DNA of 64,000 nucleotides from Neptuniibacter pectenicola (GCF_001597735.1 NZ_LUTS01000002.1:248001-312000), one strand, 5' to 3'; counted from the stretch's first letter, positions 18,309 to 28,149 are shown. Numbers and translations are program-made. Notes: generated by a model from the letters alone, not told the origin.

Positions 18309-18809
18309 ATCGCGAAAATAGAGTGTCCTTATATTATTGATCTTGAGGCGTCAGGCTTTGGTGTGGATAGCTACCCTATTGAGGTTGGCGTTGTATTGTC
18401 TGATGATGAGCGTTATTGCAGTTTGATCGCGCCTAAAGATGATTGGGTTCACTGGAGTGAGGAAGCGGAAACCTATCACAACATCCCGCGTAGTCAGCTT
18501 GTTCAATGTGGTAAACCGGTTGCTCAGGTGGCGAGTGAGTTGAATCGTTTCCTGTTTAATAAAACAGTATATAGCGATGGTTGGGGGGTAGACCAAACCT
18601 GGTTAATAAAGCTGTTTTATCGTGCCGGTATGCCGATGCAGTTTCGGGTGAGTGCTTTAGATATGATTTTATCTGAACCGCAGATGGCTATTTGGCATCA
18701 AGTTAAAACCGAGGTGGAGCAGGAGCTGAATATTGCACGTCATCGCGCGAGTCATGATGCGTTGATTATCCAGAAAACCTATATCAGAACGCTGGAAATG
18801 TGTCGATAA
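18309..18809 (+). CDS. RNase T-like DEDD 3'-5' exonuclease, apparent ATC start
   Basis: The reading frame carries the exonuclease I motif YIIDLEASGFG, whose Asp and Glu bind the catalytic metal, then TVYSDGW (motif II) and HRASHDAL (motif III). The first ATG/GTG/TTG in this frame, GTG 18363, lies after the DLE motif and would remove it. The frame is closed at 18282 and holds no ordinary start before the motif. ATC 18309 would give MAKIECPYIIDLEASG, with GGAG at 18295-18298 ten bases upstream. An ATG at 18277 is in another frame. Either translation starts at ATC, or the gene is damaged, or the sequence has an error. Confidence 0.75.
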   Translation: MAKIECPYIIDLEASGFGVDSYPIEVGVVLSDDERYCSLIAPKDDWVHWSEEAETYHNIPRSQLVQCGKPVAQVASELNRFLFNKTVYSDGWGVDQTWLIKLFYRAGMPMQFRVSALDMILSEPQMAIWHQVKTEVEQELNIARHRASHDALIIQKTYIRTLEMCR

Positions 18810-18820
18810 ACGCACTGAGT

Positions 18821-18846
18821 GGTCGTTACAGTTGAGTGTAACGACC
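18821..18846 (+). terminator. probable terminator
   Basis: A perfect 10-bp stem (18821-18830 with 18837-18846) with loop GTTGAG is followed by TGTGTTTTAA. It lies 12 bases after the exonuclease stop and separates it from the convergent DUF3549 gene. Confidence 0.65.
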
Positions 18847-18899
18847 TGTGTTTTAAGCGCGCTTACCCTCGTGCGGAGTAATAATCCGAGCCGCTAATC

Positions 18900-19955
18900 T
18901 TAACTAAAATCACTGCCAAACATGGCACCTATTGCCGCAGTTAATTCGGGGCTACGGTCTTCATTTCTAAATTGCATGAGAATTAATGCGCGGAGCGCGG
19001 GCATAAACATAAGATCGGATAAAATCCGTGAGAAACCGGTTTGGCCGCTTTCACCTATGGCGAGTTTTTCTAGGAAAACCTGTAACAGCGTTGGCTCTTG
19101 CAAGCATTCGTGACAACGGGTTGCAATGGCGGTGATCACTTCAGGCTCAAGGGCGTAATCTGTATCAAGTATCTGTTTTATGAGGGCCATTTTTCGTGAC
19201 GTTGTTGGGCCACTCGATAAGCCTCGTGTAAGTGCCGCTATATGATTGGCGTTAGCGGTACCTTGTGTCAGTGTTTGTTCCGCGCGAAGACATAAGGCTT
19301 CATACAGGCTGTGATCCGGTTGAATGCTTTCCAAACAGGTGCACAATACTTCAAAGGGGACGTCGGGAAGATGTGGAATCGCTTGCGTAATGACTTTGCT
19401 GTTGCTGCCTTTCTCATGACGTACGACTAAGTCTGCAATACCTTGAAAACCCAGCGATTGCCAATTATCAAACCCTATCTGGCCGGCAAAGTATTGTTGA
19501 GCGTGCTCAAAATATTGTGAGGCGGGCTCACTTGAGGTCAACGTCGAGTAGGCGTGAAATATCGCCATTTTCTCTTGATCGGGCTTAAAGGAAAAGGGGT
19601 TGTCTTTTAAGGCATCGTCAGGCACTTCGCCGCTTTGTTCGTGTTGCAGAACGCCGCCCGCATTTTTCAGTAAGCGTGAGAGTAAGTCGTCACGTACCGC
19701 TTGGATCAGAAACCCTTGCTCATCTAAGGGCAATTTAAGGAACCAGGCTGCGCCTTGCTGTTTGTTTTTAGGGTTCCATACCATTAACGCGACCCATGCA
19801 TGTTGCAGGTAAGGGTAGGGATAAGGTGTTTGCTGGTTCTCAATTTTTTCAAACTGTTCGACGGAAAACTTCTGGACCCGACGACCCATATCAAAGAATC
19901 GGAATTGACCGCCACTTTGGCGTAGTAACTCTGTAAGCGAAGAAATTTGAGACAT
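18900..19955 (-). CDS. DUF3549 family protein
   Basis: The 351-residue soluble protein belongs to the DUF3549 family, seen in Pseudomonas and Oceanospirillales. Recognisable stretches are GGQFRFFDMGRRV near residue 20 and FEKIENQQTPYPYPYLQ near residue 40, then an alpha-helical repeat-like region. No catalytic motif is seen and the function is unknown. ATG 19955 has AGGTG 8 bases upstream and is preferred to GTG 19964, which lies inside that ribosome site. It is transcribed away from nothing obvious; a hairpin separates it from the diguanylate cyclase gene upstream of it. Confidence 0.85.
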   Translation of the reverse strand: MSQISSLTELLRQSGGQFRFFDMGRRVQKFSVEQFEKIENQQTPYPYPYLQHAWVALMVWNPKNKQQGAAWFLKLPLDEQGFLIQAVRDDLLSRLLKNAGGVLQHEQSGEVPDDALKDNPFSFKPDQEKMAIFHAYSTLTSSEPASQYFEHAQQYFAGQIGFDNWQSLGFQGIADLVVRHEKGSNSKVITQAIPHLPDVPFEVLCTCLESIQPDHSLYEALCLRAEQTLTQGTANANHIAALTRGLSSGPTTSRKMALIKQILDTDYALEPEVITAIATRCHECLQEPTLLQVFLEKLAIGESGQTGFSRILSDLMFMPALRALILMQFRNEDRSPELTAAIGAMFGSDFS

Positions 19956-20011
19956 GATCAGCACCTAAATAAACAGGAGCGCAATTTTAGCAGCTTTAAG
20001 GGAATGAACAA

Positions 20012-20038
20012 TAATACCTGTGACTACAACAGGTATTA
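20012..20038 (-). terminator. hairpin downstream of diguanylate cyclase gene
   Basis: A perfect 10-bp stem TAATACCTGT/ACAGGTATTA with a 7-base loop lies 13 bases after the stop of the gene at 20051. On the minus strand it is followed by a weak T run (TTGTTCATT), so termination is likely but not certain. Confidence 0.5.
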
Positions 20039-20050
20039 GGTAGGATTAAA

Positions 20051-21235
20051 TTAGACGATAACGAAGCGGTTTTTGCCGGATTTTTTTGCTTGGTACATCG
20101 CTTTGTCGGCTAAGTCGATAGCGTCTTTTGCCCCCGTTGTTTCGTCAGACAGCATATAAATGCCAATGCTGGCTGATATGGTGACGGTCTTATCCGCTAG
20201 GGTATAGTGGGTATTGAGGCTTTCGAGTAGTTTATGTGCAATGACGATCATCTGGTTGGATGATTCAATCTCGTTGATCAGTATTAAAAACTCATCCCCT
20301 CCAAGCCGTCCTAAAATATCAGCTCCCCGTATGATTTTTAGCATATTCTGGGTCAAATCTTTTAAACAGTGATCACCGAAATCGTGACCAAAGGTGTCGT
20401 TAATCTCTTTAAAGTTATCAATATCGATAAACATCAATGCGGCTTGAATTTTTTTACGGTGGACGGTGGAGAGTAACCGCTCTAATTGTTGCAGTAACAG
20501 CATCCGGTTAGGTAGACCGGTTAAGTGATCATGGCAGGCGAGGTGCTCTAACTCATCGTTCATTTTTTCCAGTAATTGGCTCTGTTTGGTTGTTGTCATA
20601 ATGACATAGGTTGCAAACATAAAGCCGCCGGCGATAATGATGATCATGAATAGAATCATTTTAGAGAGGAGGTTGGCCATCTCTTCTGCTGAATGGTAAC
20701 GGGAGTATTCATTTTGTGATTGCTGAAGTGCGATCATACTGTCTAATAAATTAGCGACTACAATCTGATTGGTCAGTACTTGGTTGAGTGATTGGGTGTG
20801 GTCTTTGTTGTCCTTTTTCTCTAATAGCTTATTGGCAAAGTCCCGTAAAATCGGTGCTCTTTTGTTGGTTTCTTTATCCAGCGTGGTCATTAAGTACGCT
20901 TCATCGGGGTCCATGTGCGAGGTTAGGATCAGCATTCTGGACTTATGATAGTTTGAACCGTGCTCATAGAACGCTTGTAAGGTTTCATCCCTTTCAAAGT
21001 AATCGTCTTGTAGGGCCATACGCCATAACAGAATGGCCCGCTCTCTCACCGCGACACGCATATCCATTGCTGCGCTCAATTGATTATCATTGTTTTTTGT
21101 TACATCAATTAACTCAGTTCTGATGTGGGAATATTGTAGGTAGGAGTAGATAGATGTGACCGTGAACGCGATGAAGATTACGACGAAGCCAAGGAAATAA
21201 AAGTAGGCTTTTACATTTCTCTGTCCTTGATTCAT
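20051..21235 (-). CDS. membrane diguanylate cyclase (GGDEF)
   Basis: Two membrane segments (residues 12-32 and about 185-207) enclose a helical periplasmic sensor of about 150 residues. A GGDEF domain follows with DHLTGLPNR at its start and RLGGDEFLIL as the active loop. The inhibitory I-site RxxD is present as RGAD five residues before GGDEF. It should make c-di-GMP and be feedback inhibited. The start codon has no strong ribosome site. This contrasts with the GGDEF protein at 5440, whose motif is destroyed. No partner gene is adjacent. Confidence 0.93.
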   Translation of the reverse strand: MNQGQRNVKAYFYFLGFVVIFIAFTVTSIYSYLQYSHIRTELIDVTKNNDNQLSAAMDMRVAVRERAILLWRMALQDDYFERDETLQAFYEHGSNYHKSRMLILTSHMDPDEAYLMTTLDKETNKRAPILRDFANKLLEKKDNKDHTQSLNQVLTNQIVVANLLDSMIALQQSQNEYSRYHSAEEMANLLSKMILFMIIIIAGGFMFATYVIMTTTKQSQLLEKMNDELEHLACHDHLTGLPNRMLLLQQLERLLSTVHRKKIQAALMFIDIDNFKEINDTFGHDFGDHCLKDLTQNMLKIIRGADILGRLGGDEFLILINEIESSNQMIVIAHKLLESLNTHYTLADKTVTISASIGIYMLSDETTGAKDAIDLADKAMYQAKKSGKNRFVIV

Positions 21236-21556
21236 ATAGTAGTCATCGCATCACGTATGAAGAGCGTGTTAACTGAATAGAGCGCTGACATTCCGCCCAC
21301 TTTTATAAGGTCATCTATGTCAGTCTAGTTTGTTTTTTGAATGATGCATAAAATATGATCAAATATTAAAATCATTACCTATTATCTACGCATCAATAGA
21401 ATATGTTAAAGGTGAGCGCTTGGGCTTTGATCCGGTGTATAAGTAATACGCTTCATCACAGGAAACGGGTGGTTGTACCGTTTTTACCTTTTTACAATGG
21501 CTGACGGGGTCATATGATCCGTGGTGTTAGACGATGTTTTGGAGACAGAGATCAGC
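21236..21556. other. divergent intergenic region, AT-rich
   Basis: This stretch separates the divergent diguanylate cyclase and Ada-like genes. The segment 21340-21400 is AT-rich and probably carries promoters. AAACGG (21463-21468) pairs with CCGTTT (21478-21483), followed by TTTACC, giving a small terminator-like hairpin in the leader of the Ada-like gene. I see nothing else specific. Confidence 0.4.
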
Positions 21557-22438
21557 ATGGAAAAAACTGAGTGCAACGTACATGAGCCTGTCGCTCTGTA
21601 TGAGGAAGGCCCATCTTATCACGTGATAGAAAAAGCGATTCATTTCTTGTCTAACCATGTGCAGGAGCAGCCATCCTTATCGGTGTTGTCTCAACATCTG
21701 GGGATTAGTGAAGGCCATCTTCAGCGTATGTTTACCCAGTGGGCAGGGGTCTCTCCAAAGCGGTTTATGCAATACCTCACTAAGGAGCGGGCAAAACACG
21801 CCCTGCGTCAGTCTAAGAGTGTATTAGATACGGCATTGGATGTTGGCTTGTCAGGGCCAGGCCGCTTGCATGATCTGTTAGTTAGTTGTGAGGCGATGAC
21901 CCCGGGTGAAATAAAAGCATTAGGTGCGGGGTTAGAGGTTTTTCATGGTTACGGTGATTCGCCCTTTGGATCTGCCTATGTGGCTTGGACTGGACGGGGG
22001 ATCTGTCATTTAATCTTTTCGGAAGGGCAGAGTGAGACCCATGAGCAGGCCCTCTTTCAGCGTTGGAGTGGTGCGTGTTTTACACGGGACGATCAGCAGG
22101 CGCAGGGGGTTATTAATACGATCTTTACCCTTAAAAAAGGCGATAAACCGTTGCATTTGTTACTTAAAGGGACAAATTTTCAACTTAAAGTCTGGGAAGC
22201 GTTGCTTCGGGTAGAGAGAGGTGCGTTAGTGTCCTACTCTCAGGTGGCGAAACTGATCGGCTCGCCTAACGCTTCGCGGGCGGTTGGCAGTGCGGTAGGG
22301 GCTAATAGCCTTGGTTTTCTCATACCTTGCCATCGTGTTATTCGTGAGACAGGGGAGATGGGGCATTATCGTTGGGGTATAGATAGAAAAGCGGCTATCC
22401 TCGGATGGGAAGCCGCTCAATCGGATGCAGATGACTAA
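21557..22438 (+). CDS. Ada-like AraC regulator / O6-methylguanine-DNA methyltransferase
   Basis: The N-terminal third is an AraC-type DNA-binding region (LSVLSQHLGISEGHLQRMF). The C-terminal part is a methyltransferase with a winged helix and the suicide-cysteine motif IPCHRVIRETG. It lacks the N-terminal zinc-binding Cys domain of E. coli Ada, which repairs phosphotriesters and switches on the regulon. It therefore should repair O6-methylguanine, but methyl sensing through a phosphotriester Cys is not possible. I start it at ATG 21557 (a GAG lies 6 bases before it, and GGAG further up); a GTG 36 bases upstream is also in frame. It stands alone. Confidence 0.9.
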   Translation: MEKTECNVHEPVALYEEGPSYHVIEKAIHFLSNHVQEQPSLSVLSQHLGISEGHLQRMFTQWAGVSPKRFMQYLTKERAKHALRQSKSVLDTALDVGLSGPGRLHDLLVSCEAMTPGEIKALGAGLEVFHGYGDSPFGSAYVAWTGRGICHLIFSEGQSETHEQALFQRWSGACFTRDDQQAQGVINTIFTLKKGDKPLHLLLKGTNFQLKVWEALLRVERGALVSYSQVAKLIGSPNASRAVGSAVGANSLGFLIPCHRVIRETGEMGHYRWGIDRKAAILGWEAAQSDADD

Positions 22439-22465
22439 TGTATGAGCGCGATAACAAAGCGCTGT

Positions 22466-23761
22466 TTACTTTAACCAGCTGTCGAGTTCGTTGATATCTT
22501 CTGGACTCAGGGTGCCCAGCTGTTGCTTAAAGGTAATTAGGTTTTGTACAAAATCAAATCGCGCAGAAGCATAATCCCGTTGGGATGAATACAGTTGTTG
22601 CTCGGCTTGAAGCACATCGACAACATTACGTGTACCCACGTTGTAGCCTTCTTCTGTGGCTTGTAATGCGGTCTCGCTAGATTTGATGCTTTGTTTAAGG
22701 GCTTGGACACTGAGCGCGCCTGTACGTAAGTTACGTAGAAGGCTGCGGGTTGATTGTGTGACCGCTCTTAAGGTGTCATCCCGATTAAACTGGCTTTGTA
22801 CAAGTCGTTGTTCCAGCTCTCTTGATTTTGAACTGACAGAGCCGCCGGAAAAGAGAGGGACTGATAAGGTTAAGCCAATGGAGCTTGTATCGCTACCATC
22901 ATTGCTGACCGATGTACCTTCATCATAATCGTAATTAGCCGTTAGGTTTAATGTAGGGTAGTGACCTGCATGGCCGGCTTGTGCTGCGCGACGGGCTGCC
23001 TCAGTGGAGAGGTTAGCAATTTTTAAATTTAAATTGCTGGTCATCGCTTTGTCGAGCCAAGGCTGGGCTTGTGCGGGTGACGGTTCTTCAATGGGGTAAT
23101 CGTTGGACAGCTGTGCGATGACATCAAAGCTTTTACCGGTCAGCCTTGCTAGCTCTTCATAGCTATTATCTAAGTCACCTTCAGCAGCGATACGTGCTAC
23201 GCGGGCATTATCGTAAGAGGCTTGAGCTTCTTGAACATCGGTATTGGCAATTAAACCGACTTCAAACTGCGCGTTAACTTGGTCTAAACGGCGCTTAATG
23301 GCGCGCTCTTGAGCTTCTGATGTTTGTAGCTCACTTTTTGCGCGTAAAACGCTGAGGTAGGCTTCAACTGTGCGGCTAATAAGTGTTTGTTGCTCAAGGT
23401 CAAACTGCAGAGCGGCTTGTTGCGATAACACTTTACCTTGTTTAAAGGTAAACCAAGACGCGGCATTAAACACCGGCTGGGTTAACGATAAGGTATAACC
23501 GTGATTGTTATAATTAGCCGTGTCGCTATCAATCGACTTTGTGCTCGCATCTAGGCTTAAATTAGGTAGAAGAGAGGCACGGCTCTGTGCCTCGATCTCT
23601 TTATCTGCATTGTAAGCTGCTTCAGCCGCTTTCAATTGCGGATCATTCGCTAATGCCAGTTGATATATATCAGCGAGTTGCCCAGCGTTGACTTGGCTCG
23701 TCAGCGCCACACTGACGGCTAATGTTAGGCAAGAAGCTTGTAGGAATTGTTTGGTTTTCAT
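22466..23761 (-). CDS. TolC family outer membrane efflux protein
   Basis: The 431-residue product has a signal peptide (residues 1-26, cleaved after VNAG-like sequence) and the two repeated outer-membrane-factor halves. Markers are LADIYQLALANDPQLKAAEA at the mature N-terminus and TRNVVDVLQAEQQLY near residue 370. It forms the trimeric outer-membrane channel for type I or RND export. It is the last gene of the adaptor-pump-channel operon, 13 bases after the RND gene, and has AAGGACGTTC before its ATG. Confidence 0.94.
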   Translation of the reverse strand: MKTKQFLQASCLTLAVSVALTSQVNAGQLADIYQLALANDPQLKAAEAAYNADKEIEAQSRASLLPNLSLDASTKSIDSDTANYNNHGYTLSLTQPVFNAASWFTFKQGKVLSQQAALQFDLEQQTLISRTVEAYLSVLRAKSELQTSEAQERAIKRRLDQVNAQFEVGLIANTDVQEAQASYDNARVARIAAEGDLDNSYEELARLTGKSFDVIAQLSNDYPIEEPSPAQAQPWLDKAMTSNLNLKIANLSTEAARRAAQAGHAGHYPTLNLTANYDYDEGTSVSNDGSDTSSIGLTLSVPLFSGGSVSSKSRELEQRLVQSQFNRDDTLRAVTQSTRSLLRNLRTGALSVQALKQSIKSSETALQATEEGYNVGTRNVVDVLQAEQQLYSSQRDYASARFDFVQNLITFKQQLGTLSPEDINELDSWLK

Positions 23762-23774
23762 GCAATGAACGTCC

Positions 23775-26700
23775 TTAAACCTGTTCAGGCTGAACTTCTT
23801 TAAAAGTTCGCTTACCTAAATAACTGTAAACTGTAGGAATGACAAATAATGTTAATAGTGTACCAAATGTCATCCCGCCGACAATAACCCAACCTATCTG
23901 TTGACGTGATTCTGCACCGGCACCAAAAGCAAAAGCAAGTGGAACGGTGCCTAATACAGTCGCGCCTGTTGTCATTAGGATTGGGCGTAAGCGTAGGGAA
24001 GCTGCTTCTAAAATTGAAGCTTGCAGCTCTTTCCCTTGGTCTTGTAGTTGGTTAGCAAACTCAACTATCAAAATTCCGTGTTTAGTGACCAATCCGACTA
24101 AGGTGATTAAGCCTATTTGGCTGTATACGCTGAGTGAACCGCCGCTGTAGTGTAACGCAAACAGTGCGCCAAAGATCGCAGGGGGAACCGATAGCATAAT
24201 AATCATTGGATTTTTAAAGCTTTCAAACTGCGCCGCAAGCACTAAGAATACAACAACCAGGGCCAGTATAAAGGTGACCTGCATGCTGCTGCTTGAGGAT
24301 TTGAACTCTCGCGAGGAGCCGGTGTAATCAAAAGAGGCTTGGGGAGCAATATGGGCCAACTCTTTCTCAAGAAACGCCAGTGCTTCACCTAAACTGTAAT
24401 CCGGTGCCAGCTGAGTTTGTATTTTAACCGCTTTAACTTTATCAAAGTGGTTAAGTTCTCGTGGCGCTACGGTTTCGTTGATCTCAACTAAGTTTGAGAG
24501 TTGGACCATATCACCACTGCCGGTGCGCATATAGAGGTCGGTGAGATCACTTGGGTCACGACGTTGCTCATCGTCTGCTTTAACAATGACTTCGTACTGC
24601 TCGCCTAAGCGCTTAAAGCGGGTGACTTCACGTCCTGCCATGTAGGTTTCTAAGGTGCGGCCTAAATCTGAGACATCAACGCCCATATCTGACAACTTGT
24701 CACGTTTCACATTGATCTGCAGTTCAGGTTTATTGAGTTTCAGATCCGAATCCGGTTGGGCAAAGCCTTTGTTCTCATACACCTTTGCCATTAACTGGTC
24801 GGTGATGCGTTTTAAGTCATCATAGGTGCCGTTTGTTTTGACAATAAATTCAACGGGACGGGAGATAAAGCTCTGTCCTAACGAGGGACGGTTCAGGGAG
24901 AAGCTCATAATGCCCGGAATACCACCAAACAGCTTAGGCGTTTGTTCGAGTACGATCGCTTGCTGTTTTTTGTCGCGCTCCTCCCAGCGTTTAAGGCCTT
25001 GGAAGACTAAGGCGTTAGTTTCGGACGGAAAGCCGACAACGGTAAAGTATCGATCGGTTTCTGGCGTTTTACTGATAGTCGCTTCAATCTGGCGTGTATA
25101 GCGATCGATATAATCGACTGATGAGCCATCTGGCGCGAGGGCAAAGTTGAGTATTGTACCCCGGTCTTCATAAGGGGCTAACTCTTGTGGTAACTGTAAG
25201 TAATAGAAGGTAGCGCCGGCAAAGCTTAACAGCATAATCAGTATGGCGAGTAAGCGCGATTTAAGTAGTTTTCCTAACGCGCGTTCGTAACCACGGGTGA
25301 CCGCGACTAATAAGCCTTCAATTAAATTGAAAAAGGTGGAGTGACGCTTTTCGTGCTTAAGTAAACGTGAGCACATCATCGGTGATAAGGTGAGTGCCAC
25401 AAAGGTGGAGACCACAACGGCGCCAGCCAGTGTTAATGCAAATTCGGTAAAGAGTTTGCCCGTACGACCTTCTGAAAACGCCACCGGTGCAAAGACCGCG
25501 ACAAGTACAATGGTTGTGGCTAATACCGCAAAGCCGATCTCTTTTGCGCCTTTAAAGGCGGCTTGGATGGGGTCTAATCCATCTTCCACATGGCGGTAAA
25601 TGTTTTCCAGCATCACAATTGCATCATCGACAACCAGGCCTATCGCTAGCACGAGTGCGAGCAAGGTTAGGGTGTTGATGCTGAAATCCATCCAATACAT
25701 CATGGCTAATGCGCCGATTAATGATAAAGGAATAGTAACCACTGGGATTAAGGTTGCGCGTATATTTCTTAAAAAGAAAAGTAGAACAAAGATGACGAGA
25801 ATACCGGCCTGTATCAGTGTCTGATAGACCGATTTAATGGACTCTTCAATAAAGATGGAGGAGTCATACGCCACTTCAACGCTCATGCCTTCAGGTAGGG
25901 TTGGTTTTACTCTGTCCAGCGTTGCGCGAATCCCTTTAGAAACATCGAGGGGGTTAGCGGTCGATTGTTTTACGACACCCAGTGCAACGGCATTTTCACC
26001 TTTATAGCGGGTGATACGGCGTATGTTCTCAGGGGCGATCTCTACTCGAGCAACATCTTGAATACGTACAGGGTAGCCGTCTGCATTGCGAATAATAATC
26101 CGCTTAAAGGCGTCAACATCGTTTACATCGGTTTTGGCGAGCAGAGTGAACTCTCGCTCCTTACTTTCTATACGGCCAGCCGGTATCTCAATATTTTGAT
26201 GGCTTAATGCCGTTTCGATATCACTTGGAATAACCTTGTAAGCGGCCATTCGTGCAGGGTCGAGCCATATTCGCATGGAGTATTTACGCTCACCAAAGAT
26301 TCTGACGTTTGCAACCCCGGAGACTGTTTGCAGCTGATCTTTAACGCGCTGATCTGCAATCTCCGTGACCTCCATCATATCGTGGCGGTCGGAGTTAAAG
26401 GCTAACCAGATAATAGGTTGGGCATCCGCTTCCGTTTTGGTGACGACTGGTGGGTCTATATCATCAGGTAGTTGGCCGGTAATACGACTGACACGGTCGC
26501 GCACATCGGCTGCGGCAGCATTCGGTTCGCGATCGATATTAAAGGTGATACTGATCTGTGATTTTTCGGTACGGCTGATCGAATTCATGAAATCGATCCC
26601 CTCAATACCCGATAACGAATCTTCAATGATTTGCGTTACTTGGGTTTCAATAATTGAGGCGCTTGCACCGGGGTAAGTGGTTTCAACCGTCACAACCGGT

Positions 26701-26825
26701 AGATCGATTTTAGGGTATTCACGTACGGATAAGCGGTCATATGAGATAAAACCGATGAGCAAGATTAATAAGCTCATCACCGTCGCGAGTACAGGGCGTT
26801 TTATGCTGATTTCTGAAAGAACCAT
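23775..26825 (-). CDS. RND efflux pump inner-membrane transporter
   Basis: The 1016-residue protein has the RND layout: one membrane helix, a large periplasmic loop, a helix bundle, a second loop and a second helix bundle. Motif A (GLVVDDAIVMLENIYRH) carries the proton-relay Asp pair, and the C-terminal half repeats it. The family is HAE1/MexB-like, with SVREYPKIDLPVVTVETTYPGAS near the start, a signature of HAE1 pumps. It exports drugs, solvents or bile-like compounds; the actual substrate is unknown. It starts 6 bases after the adaptor gene. Confidence 0.95.
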   Translation of the reverse strand: MVLSEISIKRPVLATVMSLLILLIGFISYDRLSVREYPKIDLPVVTVETTYPGASASIIETQVTQIIEDSLSGIEGIDFMNSISRTEKSQISITFNIDREPNAAAADVRDRVSRITGQLPDDIDPPVVTKTEADAQPIIWLAFNSDRHDMMEVTEIADQRVKDQLQTVSGVANVRIFGERKYSMRIWLDPARMAAYKVIPSDIETALSHQNIEIPAGRIESKEREFTLLAKTDVNDVDAFKRIIIRNADGYPVRIQDVARVEIAPENIRRITRYKGENAVALGVVKQSTANPLDVSKGIRATLDRVKPTLPEGMSVEVAYDSSIFIEESIKSVYQTLIQAGILVIFVLLFFLRNIRATLIPVVTIPLSLIGALAMMYWMDFSINTLTLLALVLAIGLVVDDAIVMLENIYRHVEDGLDPIQAAFKGAKEIGFAVLATTIVLVAVFAPVAFSEGRTGKLFTEFALTLAGAVVVSTFVALTLSPMMCSRLLKHEKRHSTFFNLIEGLLVAVTRGYERALGKLLKSRLLAILIMLLSFAGATFYYLQLPQELAPYEDRGTILNFALAPDGSSVDYIDRYTRQIEATISKTPETDRYFTVVGFPSETNALVFQGLKRWEERDKKQQAIVLEQTPKLFGGIPGIMSFSLNRPSLGQSFISRPVEFIVKTNGTYDDLKRITDQLMAKVYENKGFAQPDSDLKLNKPELQINVKRDKLSDMGVDVSDLGRTLETYMAGREVTRFKRLGEQYEVIVKADDEQRRDPSDLTDLYMRTGSGDMVQLSNLVEINETVAPRELNHFDKVKAVKIQTQLAPDYSLGEALAFLEKELAHIAPQASFDYTGSSREFKSSSSSMQVTFILALVVVFLVLAAQFESFKNPMIIMLSVPPAIFGALFALHYSGGSLSVYSQIGLITLVGLVTKHGILIVEFANQLQDQGKELQASILEAASLRLRPILMTTGATVLGTVPLAFAFGAGAESRQQIGWVIVGGMTFGTLLTLFVIPTVYSYLGKRTFKEVQPEQV

Positions 26826-26831
26826 AATGGA

Positions 26832-27887
26832 TTAACCCTGTTTCGCCGTTGCGTTTTCTTTTTGGCTACCATCAACAAAGATGGGGGTCACTGGCATACC
26901 GGGCTTGAGTTTGATCTGCCCTGCAATAATCAGAATATCACCCGCGCTGAGTCCTTCAATGATCTGTACAACCCCCGGACGACGTTGCCCCATTTTGACG
27001 GGAATCATATTAACTTTATGGTCTTCAGTGACGGTCATTACAAAGAACTGGCCGTCTTTGGGAACAATGGCTTGCTCAGGTATAACAACGGTTTCTTGCT
27101 GGTCCACAAGTAGAGAGGCTTGTGCAAATAGGCCGGGTCTCAGTTTGCCGTCATTATTAGGAATCTCTGCACGGATTTCGATGTTATGGGCATTGCTGTC
27201 TGAGCTAGGTGAGATCGCTGAGAGTTTGCCTTTAATCACTTCGCCGGGTAGGGCGTCGACTTGAATCTCAATGACGCGGCCTATTTGTAGCTCGGATAGG
27301 TAGATTTCAGGAAACTTTAGATCAAGTTTTAATGTGCTGTAATCGGTCAGTTTTACTAAACTTTCGCCCTGGTTTACAAAATCACCGGGGCTGACTAAGC
27401 GCAAACCTGTGTAACCGGTAAAAGGCGCCTTGATGGTCATTTTATCCAGCTTGGCTTGTGCCAATGCTTGGTGTGCTTGGTCAACACGTAGTTGCGCTAA
27501 TGTGCTGTCACGATCTTGGGCCGAGCCTACTTTTTTACTTAATAGGCTTTTCGCGCGTTCATAGTCAACACGGCTCAACTGAACACTGGCTTGGGCTGAT
27601 TTAAGCTCGGCCATGTAGACGGAGCTGTCTAAAATGAAGAGCGGTTTGCCTTGCTCTACTTTTTCGCCTTCAGTGAATAGTATTTTTTCAATACGACCGC
27701 TTTGTTCGGGTCGTAACATGACAGATTCATTCGCTCTTAAATTACCTACAGCAGAGATTTTTTTATCTAAGAGAGAGTTGGAAACGGTCACTACTTCAGC
27801 GGGAAGCCCTTGAGCATAGGCGGCTACAGGGAGTAGGGTAAAAATTAACGCCGCGAGCGTTAAGTAATGTTTTTTTAGCATGCACAT
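26832..27887 (-). CDS. RND efflux periplasmic adaptor (membrane fusion protein)
   Basis: The 351-residue exported protein has a signal peptide (residues 1 to about 25, AYAQG) and the usual order of hairpin, lipoyl, beta-barrel and membrane-proximal domains. Motifs include VTVSNSLLDKKISAVGNLRA, KIEKILFTEGEKV and APFTGYTGLRLVSPGDFV. It links the pump to the TolC channel. Signal-peptide cleavage leaves no lipobox Cys, so it is not a lipoprotein. Two ATG codons lie within 6 bases; the upstream one (27887) was kept. It is the first gene of the three-gene operon. Confidence 0.94.
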   Translation of the reverse strand: MCMLKKHYLTLAALIFTLLPVAAYAQGLPAEVVTVSNSLLDKKISAVGNLRANESVMLRPEQSGRIEKILFTEGEKVEQGKPLFILDSSVYMAELKSAQASVQLSRVDYERAKSLLSKKVGSAQDRDSTLAQLRVDQAHQALAQAKLDKMTIKAPFTGYTGLRLVSPGDFVNQGESLVKLTDYSTLKLDLKFPEIYLSELQIGRVIEIQVDALPGEVIKGKLSAISPSSDSNAHNIEIRAEIPNNDGKLRPGLFAQASLLVDQQETVVIPEQAIVPKDGQFFVMTVTEDHKVNMIPVKMGQRRPGVVQIIEGLSAGDILIIAGQIKLKPGMPVTPIFVDGSQKENATAKQG

Positions 27888-28149
27888 TATTGTTATATCT
27901 CTGATGCAGATTTGTAAGGAGCTATTGTAGCGGGATCAAGTGACGCCACAATGTTTTATAATGTCAAGAATTGCAACAATCTGTTCTTGAATCCCCATTA
28001 GTTCGTCTTAGTGACAGAGCAAAACCAGCCGGTCGGTTTGTATTAAAGGTATATAGATACAATGATACCGATGGCATAGGGACATAGCAGACTAACAAAC
28101 TCTACCTAAGAGTTGTAGGTGTTTTTCTAGGCGCATGGGTGGGAAATTC

